The position numbers and the translations under genes are program-made. From Sulfurovum sp. (lineage in GTDB: Bacteria; Campylobacterota; Campylobacteria; Campylobacterales; Sulfurovaceae), in the NCBI GenBank assembly GCA_021647715.1, contig JAKIUE010000006.1:1-43063 (forward strand): a stretch of DNA of 43,063 bases, in the 5' to 3' direction. The notes below the pieces were generated by a model. That model saw nothing but the letters and a program-made list of their open reading frames with translations. It did not search any database and had not been told where the DNA came from. Below, one piece after another: positions 33,411 through 42,182 of the stretch; the first letter of the stretch is position 1, and each line of letters begins with the position of its first letter.

Positions 33411-33845
33411 ATGAAAAAACTATTACTTATAGCACTGCTTAGTACATTTGCTATGTCAGAAGTAACACAGTCAAGATTAGGTAAATATACTCAAATATGT
33501 AAATCATATATTGATGAAGCTAAAGTATTTCAAGCCACTATGGGTGACGATGCACTTTCAAAACAAACGTTTGAATTTTATAAAGACAAGGTACGTATTC
33601 ACTGTGGTACACTCGTAGCAAAACCTAAGTTTGAGAAAAAATCTTTTATAGAACTGATGGTAAAAAGTGAAGTAAAAGATAAAAAATCATGTAAATTAGC
33701 TATAGATATGGCATCAAAATATTCTAAAGGTCCTTCGCAGTCAAGTTTAATGATCGCGGCACATAAAGAGAATATAGCAGATAAATGTGGTTCAGTTATG
33801 GCGGCACATGTTTCTAACTATTGTCTTCATAAAGAAGTAAGATAG
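33411..33845 (+). CDS. Small secreted cysteine-containing protein
   Basis: I do not recognise this 144-residue protein. It has a clear Sec signal (MKKLLLIALLSTFAMS, cleaved near residue 16) and a mature Lys-rich domain with six cysteines in mature part or near it (QICKSY, IHCGTL, KSCKLA, DKCGSV, NYCLHK), odd enough for disulfides but without the C-x7-C pattern of the Sel1 protein at 5832. It ends in HKEVR. It has its own promoter and a strong terminator downstream, so it is monocistronic. Periplasmic location is expected. Confidence 0.75.
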   Translation: MKKLLLIALLSTFAMSEVTQSRLGKYTQICKSYIDEAKVFQATMGDDALSKQTFEFYKDKVRIHCGTLVAKPKFEKKSFIELMVKSEVKDKKSCKLAIDMASKYSKGPSQSSLMIAAHKENIADKCGSVMAAHVSNYCLHKEVR

Positions 33846-33859
33846 TAATATCACGTTTG

Positions 33860-33895
33860 TTACGAGATTTTAGTTAATTGAAATCTCGTAATTTT
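33860..33895 (+). terminator. Rho-independent terminator
   Basis: TTACGAGATTT (33860-33870), 10-base loop, AAATCTCGTAA (33881-33891), then TTTT. A perfect 11-bp stem 15 bases after the secreted protein stop. Confidence 0.8.
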
Positions 33896-33964
33896 ACACA
33901 TTTTTCTAAACTTTAGTACTTCCTTCCCTTACTCATACTAAATCATTCATTTTATAGATATACT

Positions 33965-33983
33965 TACAATTATATTTTAAGGA
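33965..33983 (+). promoter_or_regulatory. luxS promoter -10 and ribosome site
   Basis: TACAAT (33965-33970) is the likely -10 and AAGGA (33979-33983) is the ribosome site for the ATG at 33990, so the leader is short. Confidence 0.45.
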
Positions 33984-33989
33984 ATAACC

Positions 33990-34505
33990 ATGCCATTATT
34001 AGACAGTTTTACAGTTGACCATACAAAGATGATAGCTCCAGCCGTACGTGTAGCAAAAAAAATGTCTACACCAAGTGGAGACGATATTACTGTATTTGAC
34101 TTACGTTTTTGTGTTCCCAATGAAGAGATGCTCTCCGAGAGAGGCATACATACATTAGAACATCTTTTTGCAGGCTTTATGAGAGAACACCTAAATACTA
34201 AAAAAGTAGAGATTATAGATTTATCCCCTATGGGTTGCCGTACAGGGTTTTACATGTCTCTATTGGGTACGCCAAAAGCCAAAAAAGTAGCCAAAGCATG
34301 GAAGAAATCTATGGAAGATGTACTGGGTGTTAAAAGTGAATCTGACATCCCTGAACTTAACCTTTATCAGTGTGGTACATGTGACATGCATTCACTGGAT
34401 GAGGCAAAAGAGATTGCTAAAACAGTAGTCAACAGAGGCATAGGTAAAATGAATAATGAAGCATTGAAGATGAGTAAAAAACAACTCAAAAATGCCAATA
34501 AATAG
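33990..34505 (+). CDS. luxS: S-ribosylhomocysteine lyase LuxS
   Basis: Cleaves S-ribosylhomocysteine to homocysteine and the AI-2 precursor DPD; part of the activated methyl cycle. The metal site is HTLEH (His54, Glu57, His58) together with Cys128 in YQCGTC; the catalytic Cys is Cys83 in MGCRTGFYM. Length of 171 residues is usual. It overlaps the next gene by 14 bases. In organisms of this group LuxS may serve metabolism as much as signalling; no AI-2 receptor genes are seen here. Confidence 0.97.
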   Translation: MPLLDSFTVDHTKMIAPAVRVAKKMSTPSGDDITVFDLRFCVPNEEMLSERGIHTLEHLFAGFMREHLNTKKVEIIDLSPMGCRTGFYMSLLGTPKAKKVAKAWKKSMEDVLGVKSESDIPELNLYQCGTCDMHSLDEAKEIAKTVVNRGIGKMNNEALKMSKKQLKNANK

Positions 34506-35280
34506 TCAAGTCTTAAATCAAAAAAAAGATTTAGTACTGTGTGAAGATGGGTCTTACACCCTTTTTTCGCATGATTTTAACGAACCCTATCACTCTACTA
34601 AAGATGGTGCTTTACATGAAAGCTTAGAAAAACATGTGAAGCCTGCATTATTGATTAAGTCTACACAAGACAAACTTATTATTTTAGATATTTGTTTTGG
34701 GATAGGGTATAACACTTTTGCTACACTCTACTATATTAAGAAATATGAGATACAAACCAAATTCCATATACTCTCTCCTGAGTTTGATGAGGGATTAGTA
34801 CGCTCATTGAAAGATTTCTCTTTTCCTCCTGAATTTGATAACATTAAACATATTATTCAAACTGTTGCTGAAAATTTATATTATGAAGATAAACAATTCA
34901 AAATAGAAATACTACTAGGTGATGCCAGAGCAAGTATCATAAAGATACGAGAAAAAATAGATATCGTTTACCAAGATGCATTCAGCCCTGTACATAACCC
35001 CTTGCTCTGGACGAAAGAGTGGTTTTCTGATGTGAGAGCTATTTGTAATGATGATGCCATACTTACCACCTATTCAACTGCTGCTGCCATTCGTTTGGGG
35101 CTTTATGAAAATGGATTTTATATTTTTGTACACCGTGCAGAAATGATGCGTTACTCTACTGTGGCATCGTTACAGATGTTAGAAGGTTTAGAGTATATAG
35201 ATATGGAGTTGAAGAAAATTCGTAATAAAGAGGCAAAAGCTATGCGCGATTGTGATTACTTAGAAGATGTGTACGGTTAG
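34492..35280 (+). CDS. MnmC-type tRNA methyltransferase domain protein
   Basis: SAM-dependent methyltransferase of the DUF752/MnmC N-domain family, which in E. coli completes the mnm5 group at tRNA wobble U34. The SAM motif is [18 protein letters not shown], the family-specific motif is [20 protein letters not shown], followed by [19 protein letters not shown]. There is no FAD oxidase domain, so this is a stand-alone methyltransferase of 262 residues. The start lies within luxS; a SAM-consuming step next to luxS is fitting. It converges on the cupin gene, overlapping 21 bases. The MnmG gene for the same wobble pathway lies at 37080. Confidence 0.85.
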   Translation: MPINSQVLNQKKDLVLCEDGSYTLFSHDFNEPYHSTKDGALHESLEKHVKPALLIKSTQDKLIILDICFGIGYNTFATLYYIKKYEIQTKFHILSPEFDEGLVRSLKDFSFPPEFDNIKHIIQTVAENLYYEDKQFKIEILLGDARASIIKIREKIDIVYQDAFSPVHNPLLWTKEWFSDVRAICNDDAILTTYSTAAAIRLGLYENGFYIFVHRAEMMRYSTVASLQMLEGLEYIDMELKKIRNKEAKAMRDCDYLEDVYG

Positions 35281-35553
35281 CCATACAGTGCCATGCACAG
35301 TTTTTAAAACAGTATGAGGAACTTTTGCAGGGATAAAAAGTGTATCACCTTTTTGAAGCTTTTTTTCTTCATTATTCAATAGCAGGGTAGCTTCACCTTC
35401 AAGTACTACCAGCCATTCATCCTCATCTTGTATATACTCTATAGGCTCAAGATGTGAAGCGCTTATGATACGGTTTATTTTGATGTTTTTGTGTGTAAGT
35501 AAAGTAGTGAAATCTTCACCATCTTTGGGTGTGATATACTCGAAAACATTCAC
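35260..35553 (-). CDS. Small cupin-domain protein
   Basis: A 97-residue single cupin. Conserved motif 1 has HLEPIEYIQDEDEWLVVLEGEATLLL, and motif 2 has LQKGDTLFIPAKVPHTVLKT, with His in both and thus a possible metal site. The function is unknown. The start codon is GTG at 35553, sharing its G with the TAG stop of ribE, so it is coupled to ribE. Its 3' end overlaps the MnmC-like gene on the other strand by 21 bases. Confidence 0.85.
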   Translation of the reverse strand: MNVFEYITPKDGEDFTTLLTHKNIKINRIISASHLEPIEYIQDEDEWLVVLEGEATLLLNNEEKKLQKGDTLFIPAKVPHTVLKTVHGTVWLTVHIF

Positions 35554-36173
35554 TAATAACTCATCTGCATCTTATCTACATCATCCCATGACATACTTTT
35601 TTTACTGTTGCTTCTGTGGGATAGAATGTGGTCTATATACCTTGCAAAGACATCAGTTTCTATGTTGAGACTTGTGCCTACTTGATAGTCTCTCATCAAT
35701 GTATTTTTTAAAGTATGTGGGATAATTGTAAGTCTGAAGGTGTCATCTGAGACGTCATTGACTGTAAGGCTTATGCCATCTATGGTAATAGAGCCTTTTG
35801 GGATGATGTGTGCGATGTACTTTTTGTCTACTTTTATAATGAAATCGGTGGCATTTTCTCTTTTGCGGATAGAACTCACTTTACCCAGACAGTCTACATG
35901 TCCTTGAACGATGTGCCCTTCAAAACGGTCGTTCATCATCATGGCAGGCTCCATATGTACTTTTCCTGAGATTTTACTTTCATCTATGATGCTACGTGTC
36001 TCATCTGCGAGTTCTAACTCAAAGCCATCTGTATGTACTTTTATGACGGTAAGACATACCCCATTGATGGCTATGGAGTCACCTAGTTTTGTAGGGTGTT
36101 TTGAGTGGATAGTTAGGATATTGTTTTGGTAGCTTTTAACAGTGGCGATTTCTCGGATAAGTCCTGTGAACAT
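35553..36173 (-). CDS. ribE: Riboflavin synthase, alpha subunit
   Basis: Makes riboflavin from two molecules of 6,7-dimethyl-8-ribityllumazine. It has the two-repeat structure of the family: MFTGLIREIATV and SIAINGVCLTVIKV in the N-terminal barrel, then GHIVQGHVDCLGKV and SITIDGISLTVNDV in the second barrel. Length of 206 residues is normal with a short extra C-terminal tail (SNSKKSMSWDDVDKMQ). It is followed by the cupin with a one-base overlap. No FMN riboswitch-like structure is seen upstream. Confidence 0.96.
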   Translation of the reverse strand: MFTGLIREIATVKSYQNNILTIHSKHPTKLGDSIAINGVCLTVIKVHTDGFELELADETRSIIDESKISGKVHMEPAMMMNDRFEGHIVQGHVDCLGKVSSIRKRENATDFIIKVDKKYIAHIIPKGSITIDGISLTVNDVSDDTFRLTIIPHTLKNTLMRDYQVGTSLNIETDVFARYIDHILSHRSNSKKSMSWDDVDKMQMSY

Positions 36174-36313
36174 GGTACCTCAATATATTTGGTGGATTAT
36201 TTTATTTATTATAGCAAAGTATTTGAAAGGAATTCATTGAGTGATAGTATTAGATAGAACCGGCTCTCCATGTGAGATATAGTAGAAGCTTCATATGGAA
36301 AATGATTTTATGC

Positions 36314-36319
36314 TATAAT
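36314..36319 (+). promoter_or_regulatory. -10 element of the MntA/HepT operon
   Basis: TATAAT, 29 bases before the ATG of mntA. The 175-base gap between ribE and mntA has nothing else I can name. Confidence 0.4.
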
Positions 36320-36348
36320 ATTTTAATAATTAAGACAAGGTATAAGGC

Positions 36349-36639
36349 ATGAAACGAGAGATAGCACTAGATATTTTACGTCAGTACAAGACAGATAACT
36401 TAGATAAATATGGTATTTTGTCTATGGGGATATTTGGTTCTGTGGCTAGAGATGAAGCTCAAAATAGTAGCGATGTGGATGTCTGTATACAAACTAAAGT
36501 GCCTAATATGTTTAATATTATACATATAAAAGATGAGTTGCAAACATTGTTCTCTACTAAAGTGGACATCATTAGAGTACGAGATAAAATGAATCCATTT
36601 TTGAAAAAACGTATTGAAAAAGATGCCATATATGTATGA
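36349..36639 (+). CDS. mntA: MntA-type nucleotidyltransferase antitoxin
   Basis: Minimal nucleotidyltransferase of 96 residues. The GSX10DXD motif is complete: Gly30-Ser31, then ten residues, then Asp42 and Asp44 (GSVARDEAQNSSDVD). In MntA/HepT pairs this enzyme AMPylates a Tyr of the HEPN toxin and blocks it. It overlaps the HEPN gene by a few bases. The pair is a mobile module in many genomes; here it sits between ribE and mnmG. Confidence 0.88.
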   Translation: MKREIALDILRQYKTDNLDKYGILSMGIFGSVARDEAQNSSDVDVCIQTKVPNMFNIIHIKDELQTLFSTKVDIIRVRDKMNPFLKKRIEKDAIYV

Positions 36640-37003
36640 CAAAGAACTGGCAATTGAGATATTAACTCAAATATCAGATGCTGTAAATGTAGCACTACAA
36701 AGGTTTGAAGTCGTATCAGATGTTTCATATTTTACCGATACACCAAGTGGTAAAGAGAAGTTAGACAGTATTTGTATGCTACTTATAGCCATAGGTGAAA
36801 GCATAAAGAATATTGACAAAATATCAGGCAAAACTTTACTGATTAAGTATCCTCATATTGATTGGAAAGCAGCAAAAGGCATGAGGGATATAGTGGCGCA
36901 TCATTATTTTGATATAGATGCTGGAGAGATTTATTTTGTGTGCGAGAATAAGCTAGAAGAACTAGGTGTAACGATAGATAAAATAAGAGATGATTTAAAG
37001 TAG
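36632..37003 (+). CDS. hepT: HepT-type HEPN ribonuclease toxin
   Basis: HEPN (DUF86) protein of 123 residues. The RX4HXY active motif is intact: Arg85, His90 and Tyr92 (RDIVAHHY). The Tyr is the residue AMPylated by MntA in studied systems. I chose the ATG at 36632, which overlaps mntA by 8 bases; the ATG at 36623 would add MPY and is equally possible. Helical throughout. Confidence 0.88.
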   Translation: MYDKELAIEILTQISDAVNVALQRFEVVSDVSYFTDTPSGKEKLDSICMLLIAIGESIKNIDKISGKTLLIKYPHIDWKAAKGMRDIVAHHYFDIDAGEIYFVCENKLEELGVTIDKIRDDLK

Positions 37004-37047
37004 ATGGTAGATAAGTTTTAGTCTCAACTTCTGATATCTTTTTTGGA

Positions 37048-37053
37048 TATAAT
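37048..37053 (+). promoter_or_regulatory. -10 element of mnmG
   Basis: TATAAT with preceding GGA and following TCG; the leader to the ATG at 37080 is about 20 bases and includes AAGG at 37070-37073. Confidence 0.5.
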
Positions 37054-37079
37054 TCGCACAATATATCATAAGGTTTAAA

Positions 37080-38948
37080 ATGAATTACGACGTCATAGTC
37101 ATCGGTGGTGGTCACGCAGGGATAGAAGCTTCTTTGGCATCTGCTCGCATGGGTGTAAAAACATTGCTCATTACCATACTGGCAGAGCAGATAGGTGCAT
37201 CTTCGTGCAACCCTGCCATAGGCGGACTTGCCAAAGGGCATTTGGTACGTGAAGTCGATGCTCTTGGTGGTGAGATGGGAATATGTACGGACACTACGGG
37301 CATACAATTTCGTACACTTAACGCTTCAAAAGGCCCAGCAGTTCGAGGGACTAGGGCACAGATAGACATGGATGCGTATCGTATCTATATGCGTAACGTG
37401 GTGTTAAATACTAAAAACTTAGATGTGAAGCAAGAGATCGCTGATGGACTTGTGGTTGAAGATGCAGTAATTAAAAGTGTGACTACACAGCTGGGAAACA
37501 CTTACACGGCTAAAAAAGTCATCATCACAGCGGGAACATTTCTCAATGGACTCATACACATAGGTGACAAAAAACAAACCGCAGGACGGCAAGGCGAGTT
37601 TGCTTCTGTGGAACTAGCGGAGTACATGAAAGGTCTAGGCATAGAGATAGGTAGACTAAAAACTGGCACCTGTGCTCGAATAGATGCAAAGTCTGTAGAC
37701 ACGTCTGTAATGGAAGAACAACCTGGCGATGTACCTCCACCACCATTTTCATTTCGTACAGACAAAAGCACGTTTAATCCTACACAGTTACCATGTTACA
37801 TTACCTATACCAACGAAGAAACACATAAAATCATAGAGTCAAACTTTCACAGAGCACCAATGTTCTCCGGACAGATAGAAGGAGTAGGTCCTCGTTATTG
37901 TCCTAGTATAGAAGACAAGATAAGCCGCTTTCGTGACCGTCCTAGACATCAGATATTTGTAGAGCCACAGACGTTTGATGAGACGGAGTACTACATTAAT
38001 GGTATGAGTACCTCACTGCCTATAGATGTACAACTTGAGATGATACAGTCAGTTGAAGGTATGGAAAATGCCAAAATAGTACGTTATGGTTATGCCATAG
38101 AGTATGATTATGTACAACCTACAGAACTTAAACATACTTTGGAAACTAAGAAGATAAAAGGACTTTATACTGCAGGACAGATAAACGGTACTACTGGCTA
38201 TGAAGAAGCAGCGGCACAAGGGCTTATGGCAGGGATAAATGCGGCATTAAATGTACTAGATAAAGAGCCATTTATTTTACGTCGTGACGAAGCGTATATT
38301 GGGGTACTTATAGATGACCTTGTGACTAAGGGAACAAAAGAGCCGTACCGTATGTTTACAAGCCGAGCTGAGTATAGACTACTCTTACGTGAAGACAATG
38401 CGGACATGCGATTATCGAAATATGGCTATGATTTAGGGCTTTTAGATGATGAGTATATGACAGGGTTTGAAAAGAAAAAGGTTGATTTAGAGGAAGCCTT
38501 GGGCTTTTTACGTGAAAATTATGTGACACCTAACAAAGCATTTTTAGAAAAGTTAGAGGCTATTGGTGCAGTGAAGATAAGTGATAAAACATGCTGGCTT
38601 GATGTCATAGGACGTGGGGATTTTGATAGAACAAAACTTATTGCACTTTTACCTGATTTTGATGCATATGATGATGAGGTTATCGTGCAAATACTGGTCG
38701 AAGCGAAATATAGTCGCTATATAGAAAAGCAACAAGCACAAATTATGGATATGGATGAGATGTTAAGGATTAAAATCCCAGAAGGTTTTACTTATAGTAA
38801 TATATCAGGATTGAGTAATGAAATTATAGAAAAGTTAGAAAAATTGACACCGCCAACACTTTTTTCTGCATCACAGATATCGGGTGTAACCCCTGCAGCG
38901 TTAGAAATCATACATGTGCATATAAAAATGAGACAACGACAAAAATAA
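37080..38948 (+). CDS. mnmG: tRNA uridine-5-carboxymethylaminomethyl modification protein MnmG (GidA)
   Basis: FAD- and folate-dependent enzyme that with MnmE builds the cmnm5 group at U34 of tRNAs. FAD-binding [17 protein letters not shown] at about 8-24; the [25 protein letters not shown] family signature; [12 protein letters not shown]; and [25 protein letters not shown] near the C-terminal half. Length of 622 residues is standard. It is preceded by its own -10, and its stop codon touches the palindrome at 38947-38964. Confidence 0.98.
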   Translation: MNYDVIVIGGGHAGIEASLASARMGVKTLLITILAEQIGASSCNPAIGGLAKGHLVREVDALGGEMGICTDTTGIQFRTLNASKGPAVRGTRAQIDMDAYRIYMRNVVLNTKNLDVKQEIADGLVVEDAVIKSVTTQLGNTYTAKKVIITAGTFLNGLIHIGDKKQTAGRQGEFASVELAEYMKGLGIEIGRLKTGTCARIDAKSVDTSVMEEQPGDVPPPPFSFRTDKSTFNPTQLPCYITYTNEETHKIIESNFHRAPMFSGQIEGVGPRYCPSIEDKISRFRDRPRHQIFVEPQTFDETEYYINGMSTSLPIDVQLEMIQSVEGMENAKIVRYGYAIEYDYVQPTELKHTLETKKIKGLYTAGQINGTTGYEEAAAQGLMAGINAALNVLDKEPFILRRDEAYIGVLIDDLVTKGTKEPYRMFTSRAEYRLLLREDNADMRLSKYGYDLGLLDDEYMTGFEKKKVDLEEALGFLRENYVTPNKAFLEKLEAIGAVKISDKTCWLDVIGRGDFDRTKLIALLPDFDAYDDEVIVQILVEAKYSRYIEKQQAQIMDMDEMLRIKIPEGFTYSNISGLSNEIIEKLEKLTPPTLFSASQISGVTPAALEIIHVHIKMRQRQK

Positions 38949-38964
38949 TGAATAGTAATTCATT
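38947..38964. promoter_or_regulatory. 18-bp palindrome AATGAAT-AGTA-ATTCATT upstream of petA
   Basis: Perfect 7-4-7 inverted repeat that begins inside the mnmG stop codon. It lies about 22 bases upstream of TATAAT (38986-38991), i.e. near -51 to -34 of a start near 38998. The same element is upstream of hydA and nrfH. Confidence 0.55.
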
Positions 38965-38985
38965 TATTGTTAAGCGATAATTACT

Positions 38986-39186
38986 TATAATCTAAAAGAA
39001 ATCATTTTACTTTACTATAGCATTCATGTTGGGTATTTTTCGCAAATGCTAGTATATAAGAGTGTTTATCTCTTAATTTACATAAGGTAACAATAGCCCT
39101 AAAATGTTATTTTTCCTAAGTCATTAGGATATCCTTTAATAACTACTATTCTACAATAAAGTGATTATGATTCTAAATATAGGAGG
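38986..39186 (+). promoter_or_regulatory. pet operon promoter region
   Basis: Two candidate -10 elements: TATAAT (38986-38991), which would give a leader of about 200 bases, and TACAAT (39152-39157), which would give about 33 bases. AGGAGG at 39181-39186 is the petA ribosome site. No gene is seen between 38949 and 39196. Confidence 0.45.
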
Positions 39187-39196
39187 AATATACATA

Positions 39197-39700
39197 ATGG
39201 AAAAAGAACGAAGAGATTTTATGGGGATAGGACTTGGTGTTTTTACCGCAGTAGGTGGCGTAGGAGCACTGTATGCGATGAAAAGATCTTGGGATCCTTT
39301 ACCTTCAGTAAAAGCAGCAGGTTTTACTGAGATAGATTTAGCAGGAGCAAAAGACAATGTCTTAACGGTAGAAAAATGGAGAGGTAAACCAATCTTTGTT
39401 TTGAAAAAATCAGCAGATATGAAAGCAGATGATAGAGATATCGTTATAGGAAAAGATAGGTTTCATGTGACTATTGGTCTGTGTACGCACTTAGGATGTA
39501 TTCCTGCATATAAAAAAGATGATAAAAAGTTTATGTGTGCCTGTCACGGGGGAGAGTTTGATGTAAGTGGAAACGATATCAAAGCACCAGCTCCAAGCCC
39601 ACTGGTAATACCTCCATTTAAAATAAATGGAACCAAGCTTGTGCTTGGCGAAGAGGGACCTGAGTATCAAAAAATGAAAGACGCTGGTCTAACAGCATAA
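39197..39700 (+). CDS. petA: Ubiquinol-cytochrome c reductase Rieske Fe-S subunit
   Basis: Rieske 2Fe-2S protein of the bc1-type complex, taking the first electron from quinol. An N-terminal Tat-type signal anchor (ERRDFMGIGLGVFTAVGGVGALY) leads to the cluster ligands Cys96 and His98 (CTHLGC) and Cys114 and His117 (CACHG), with the disulfide pair Cys101 and Cys116. The start is the ATG at 39197, ten bases after AGGAGG (39181-39186); an upstream in-frame start at 39161 lies ahead of this ribosome site and is unlikely. Length is 167 residues. Confidence 0.96.
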   Translation: MEKERRDFMGIGLGVFTAVGGVGALYAMKRSWDPLPSVKAAGFTEIDLAGAKDNVLTVEKWRGKPIFVLKKSADMKADDRDIVIGKDRFHVTIGLCTHLGCIPAYKKDDKKFMCACHGGEFDVSGNDIKAPAPSPLVIPPFKINGTKLVLGEEGPEYQKMKDAGLTA

Positions 39701-39710
39701 AGGGGAGAAA

Positions 39711-40946
39711 ATGGCACATTTTGATGAAAACGCTAAACCTTTTGGTAACAAATGGTTAGATGAGCGTTTAGGTGTAAACACGTTGATGAAAGTACTCAAT
39801 ACTGAGTACTGGATTCCAAAAAATATAAACTTTTTATGGGCAATGGGTATGGTACTCGCTGCTACATTTGGGATACTTGTAATTTCTGGTATCTTCTTGA
39901 TGATGTACTACAAACCAGATACAAATTTAGCATTTGACTCTGTAAACTACACTATTATGACAGAAGTGGGTTATGGTTGGTTATGGAGACACATACATGG
40001 TGTGGGTGCATCTCTTGTATTTCTTATCATATACATTCATATGTTTACGGGGATTTACTACTCTTCATATAAGCAAGGTAGAGAGCTTATCTGGTTATCT
40101 GGTATGGGGCTTTTTGTTGCATTTTCAGCTGAAGCTTTTTCAGGATATATGCTTCCATGGGGTCAAATGTCTTACTGGGCAGGTATGGTTATTACTGAGT
40201 TATTTGCAGGTGGATCACTAGAAGCTACAGGACTTGTTGAGTGGATACGTGGTGACTATGTACCAGGTGATGCGTATTTAACACGTTTCTTTATGTTGCA
40301 TGTATTATTGATTCCTTTGGTGATTATTGGTCTTATTGTTTTACACTTTGGTACACTTAGATTACCACATGTAAACAACCAAGATGGTGAAAATTTTGAT
40401 TATGATGAAGCAGCAAAACTCTACAAAGAAGGAAAAGTAAAAGAATCAAAAGTGATTCCATTTTCTCCAGTATTCTTAAGTAAAGATGTCTTTGTAATGG
40501 GTGTGTATTTTATACTCTTCTTTTACCTCGTATTCTACCACTTTAACTTTGCGATGGATCCAGTAAACTTTGACCCAGCAAATGGTCTTAGTACACCTGC
40601 TCACATCTACCCTGAGTGGTACTTCTTGTGGTCATATGAGATACTACGTCCATTCTCTAAAGACTTCGGGCTTATAGCGTTTGGTATTGCCCAAGCAGCA
40701 TTGTTCTTTTTACCATTTATAGATAGAAGTCCAAATGTAGCTCCTGCACATAAAAGAGGGCTTTTCCAAATTTGGTTTTGGGCATTAATTGTGATTATGA
40801 TTGCACTTACCGCCCTTGGTAAACTACCACCAACGGATCCATTGTATGCAACGTTAGGGTTTATATTTGCTGTAGCATTTTTATTTATGGGACCACTACT
40901 GTTTGTGATTACGAAATTTGAGAAACCACTAAAGAAAGGAGCATAA
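39711..40946 (+). CDS. petB: Ubiquinol-cytochrome c reductase cytochrome b
   Basis: Di-haem cytochrome b in one piece (411 residues, not split into b6 and subunit IV). Helix pairs with the four haem His residues are in RHIHGVGASLVFLIIYIHM and FFMLHVLLIPLVIIGLIVLHFG; the segment EAFSGYMLPWGQMSYWA precedes the second. The Qo-site motif PEWY is present in YPEWYFLWSYEILRPF. The position after the Rieske gene with GGGGAG as ribosome site is as expected. Confidence 0.97.
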   Translation: MAHFDENAKPFGNKWLDERLGVNTLMKVLNTEYWIPKNINFLWAMGMVLAATFGILVISGIFLMMYYKPDTNLAFDSVNYTIMTEVGYGWLWRHIHGVGASLVFLIIYIHMFTGIYYSSYKQGRELIWLSGMGLFVAFSAEAFSGYMLPWGQMSYWAGMVITELFAGGSLEATGLVEWIRGDYVPGDAYLTRFFMLHVLLIPLVIIGLIVLHFGTLRLPHVNNQDGENFDYDEAAKLYKEGKVKESKVIPFSPVFLSKDVFVMGVYFILFFYLVFYHFNFAMDPVNFDPANGLSTPAHIYPEWYFLWSYEILRPFSKDFGLIAFGIAQAALFFLPFIDRSPNVAPAHKRGLFQIWFWALIVIMIALTALGKLPPTDPLYATLGFIFAVAFLFMGPLLFVITKFEKPLKKGA

Positions 40947-40947
40947 C

Positions 40948-41934
40948 ATGAGAGAGTTAAAAATATTAGCAGTTGTTGTTTTCTTTTCGCTATTGACATA
41001 CTATTTGGTAGAGCCTTTTGCTCACCATGAAATGCATAAAAAAGTAGATGCAGAAGGTAATGAAATAGTTATTAACCATCGTGACTTTGTCTATGATGGT
41101 AAAGCAGATGTTGAAGAGGCAGAACGCGCAGGCAATAAAGAGCTTGCAACAAAGAAAAAAGCGTTTTGGTCTGATGTAAAAACAATCGCAGGACTTAAAG
41201 GAAATGCAACAGCTGGTGAAGCAGGGTTTGCTATGTGTATGGGCTGTCATATGGATGGTGCTGCAAACATGGGTGGCGTTATACCTCCAAGTCTTGAACA
41301 TGCAGGTGCTATTTATGATAAAAACTATCTTATAGCACTCATCAAAGACCCTGCTATGGCAGGAAATGTTGATCATAAATATGCAGATACTATGACACAC
41401 CCTATGGGTTCTGTGAGTAGTATGTTTGCAGATAATCAGTCTATCGCGGATGTCGTAGCATACTTGCAAGAGAAGAAAGCAGGAGAGGTTACACCTAAAG
41501 AGGCATTTAATGAAGCATGTGTACGCTGTCATGCAATGCGTTACGATAAAGTGACACAATTAGGAGATACACCTAAGTTCAAACATGAAAAAGATGCACT
41601 TGCACATAAGATAAAAGTAATTGATGAACAAGATGCTGTGAAAAAATACATGGGTAAACTTCCACCAGATTTATCTATGATAATACGTGCTAGAGGTGAA
41701 CACTTTATGGAAACCTTTATAGAAAATCCTCAAGGTCAACTTGCAGGAACTTCCATGCCTAGAGTAGGACTCAATGCAGAGGGTTATGAAAAAGTGAAAG
41801 CCTATTTGACTGCTATAGGTGATCCATCTAAAGTGAAAAGAGAAGCGTTAGGACCATGGGTGATTGGGTTCTTTGTTATCTTTACAATACTAGCGTTCTT
41901 ATGGAAAAAAGAAAAATGGAGAGGACATCACTAG
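40948..41934 (+). CDS. petC: Di-haem cytochrome c subunit of the bc1-type complex
   Basis: Periplasmic cytochrome c of the bc1-type complex, in the di-haem form found in Campylobacterota instead of a mono-haem c1. N-terminal hydrophobic segment (about residues 4-20), haem sites CMGCH (97-101) and CVRCH (191-195), Met ligands probably in TMTHPMGS and GTSMPRVG, and a C-terminal membrane helix (about 302-319) followed by a basic tail. AAAGGAG precedes the ATG, one base after the petB stop. It would pass electrons to the CcoP and CoxB haems. Confidence 0.94.
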   Translation: MRELKILAVVVFFSLLTYYLVEPFAHHEMHKKVDAEGNEIVINHRDFVYDGKADVEEAERAGNKELATKKKAFWSDVKTIAGLKGNATAGEAGFAMCMGCHMDGAANMGGVIPPSLEHAGAIYDKNYLIALIKDPAMAGNVDHKYADTMTHPMGSVSSMFADNQSIADVVAYLQEKKAGEVTPKEAFNEACVRCHAMRYDKVTQLGDTPKFKHEKDALAHKIKVIDEQDAVKKYMGKLPPDLSMIIRARGEHFMETFIENPQGQLAGTSMPRVGLNAEGYEKVKAYLTAIGDPSKVKREALGPWVIGFFVIFTILAFLWKKEKWRGHH

Positions 41935-41940
41935 TAGTAC

Positions 41941-41965
41941 ATGAATAGAGTAAAACTCTATTCAT
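41941..41965 (+). terminator. Terminator-like hairpin after petC
   Basis: ATGAATAGAGT (41941-41951), loop AAA, ACTCTATTCAT (41955-41965): a perfect 11-bp stem 6 bases after the petC stop, without a T tract. A second smaller stem, GTCGACT with AGTCGGC (41980-41998), follows. Confidence 0.6.
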
Positions 41966-42147
41966 TACGTTGACACTAGGTCGACTGCTGAAGTCGGCTC
42001 TCGTAACTTGTTACTCTATGGGTTGACAGTTAGATATATTTATTTTTGAATAACCTTCAAACTTACAACAAATCATCACAAAATCTTTAACGATGCTAAT
42101 GAGATAGTATGTTTTATCCTTATTTTATCAACATTTAGATACTCTAA

Positions 42148-42153
42148 TACAAT
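42148..42153 (+). promoter_or_regulatory. -10 element of moaA
   Basis: TACAAT, 29 bases before the ATG. The 248-base gap 41935-42182 otherwise holds only the hairpins near petC. Confidence 0.4.
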
Positions 42154-42182
42154 ATATACAAACATTATGAAATGGATTTTAA

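Noticed and set aside
39161-39196. Upstream start for petA
   Set aside because: The AGGAGG ribosome site (39181-39186) lies inside this extension and points to the ATG at 39197, which begins the Tat-type anchor.
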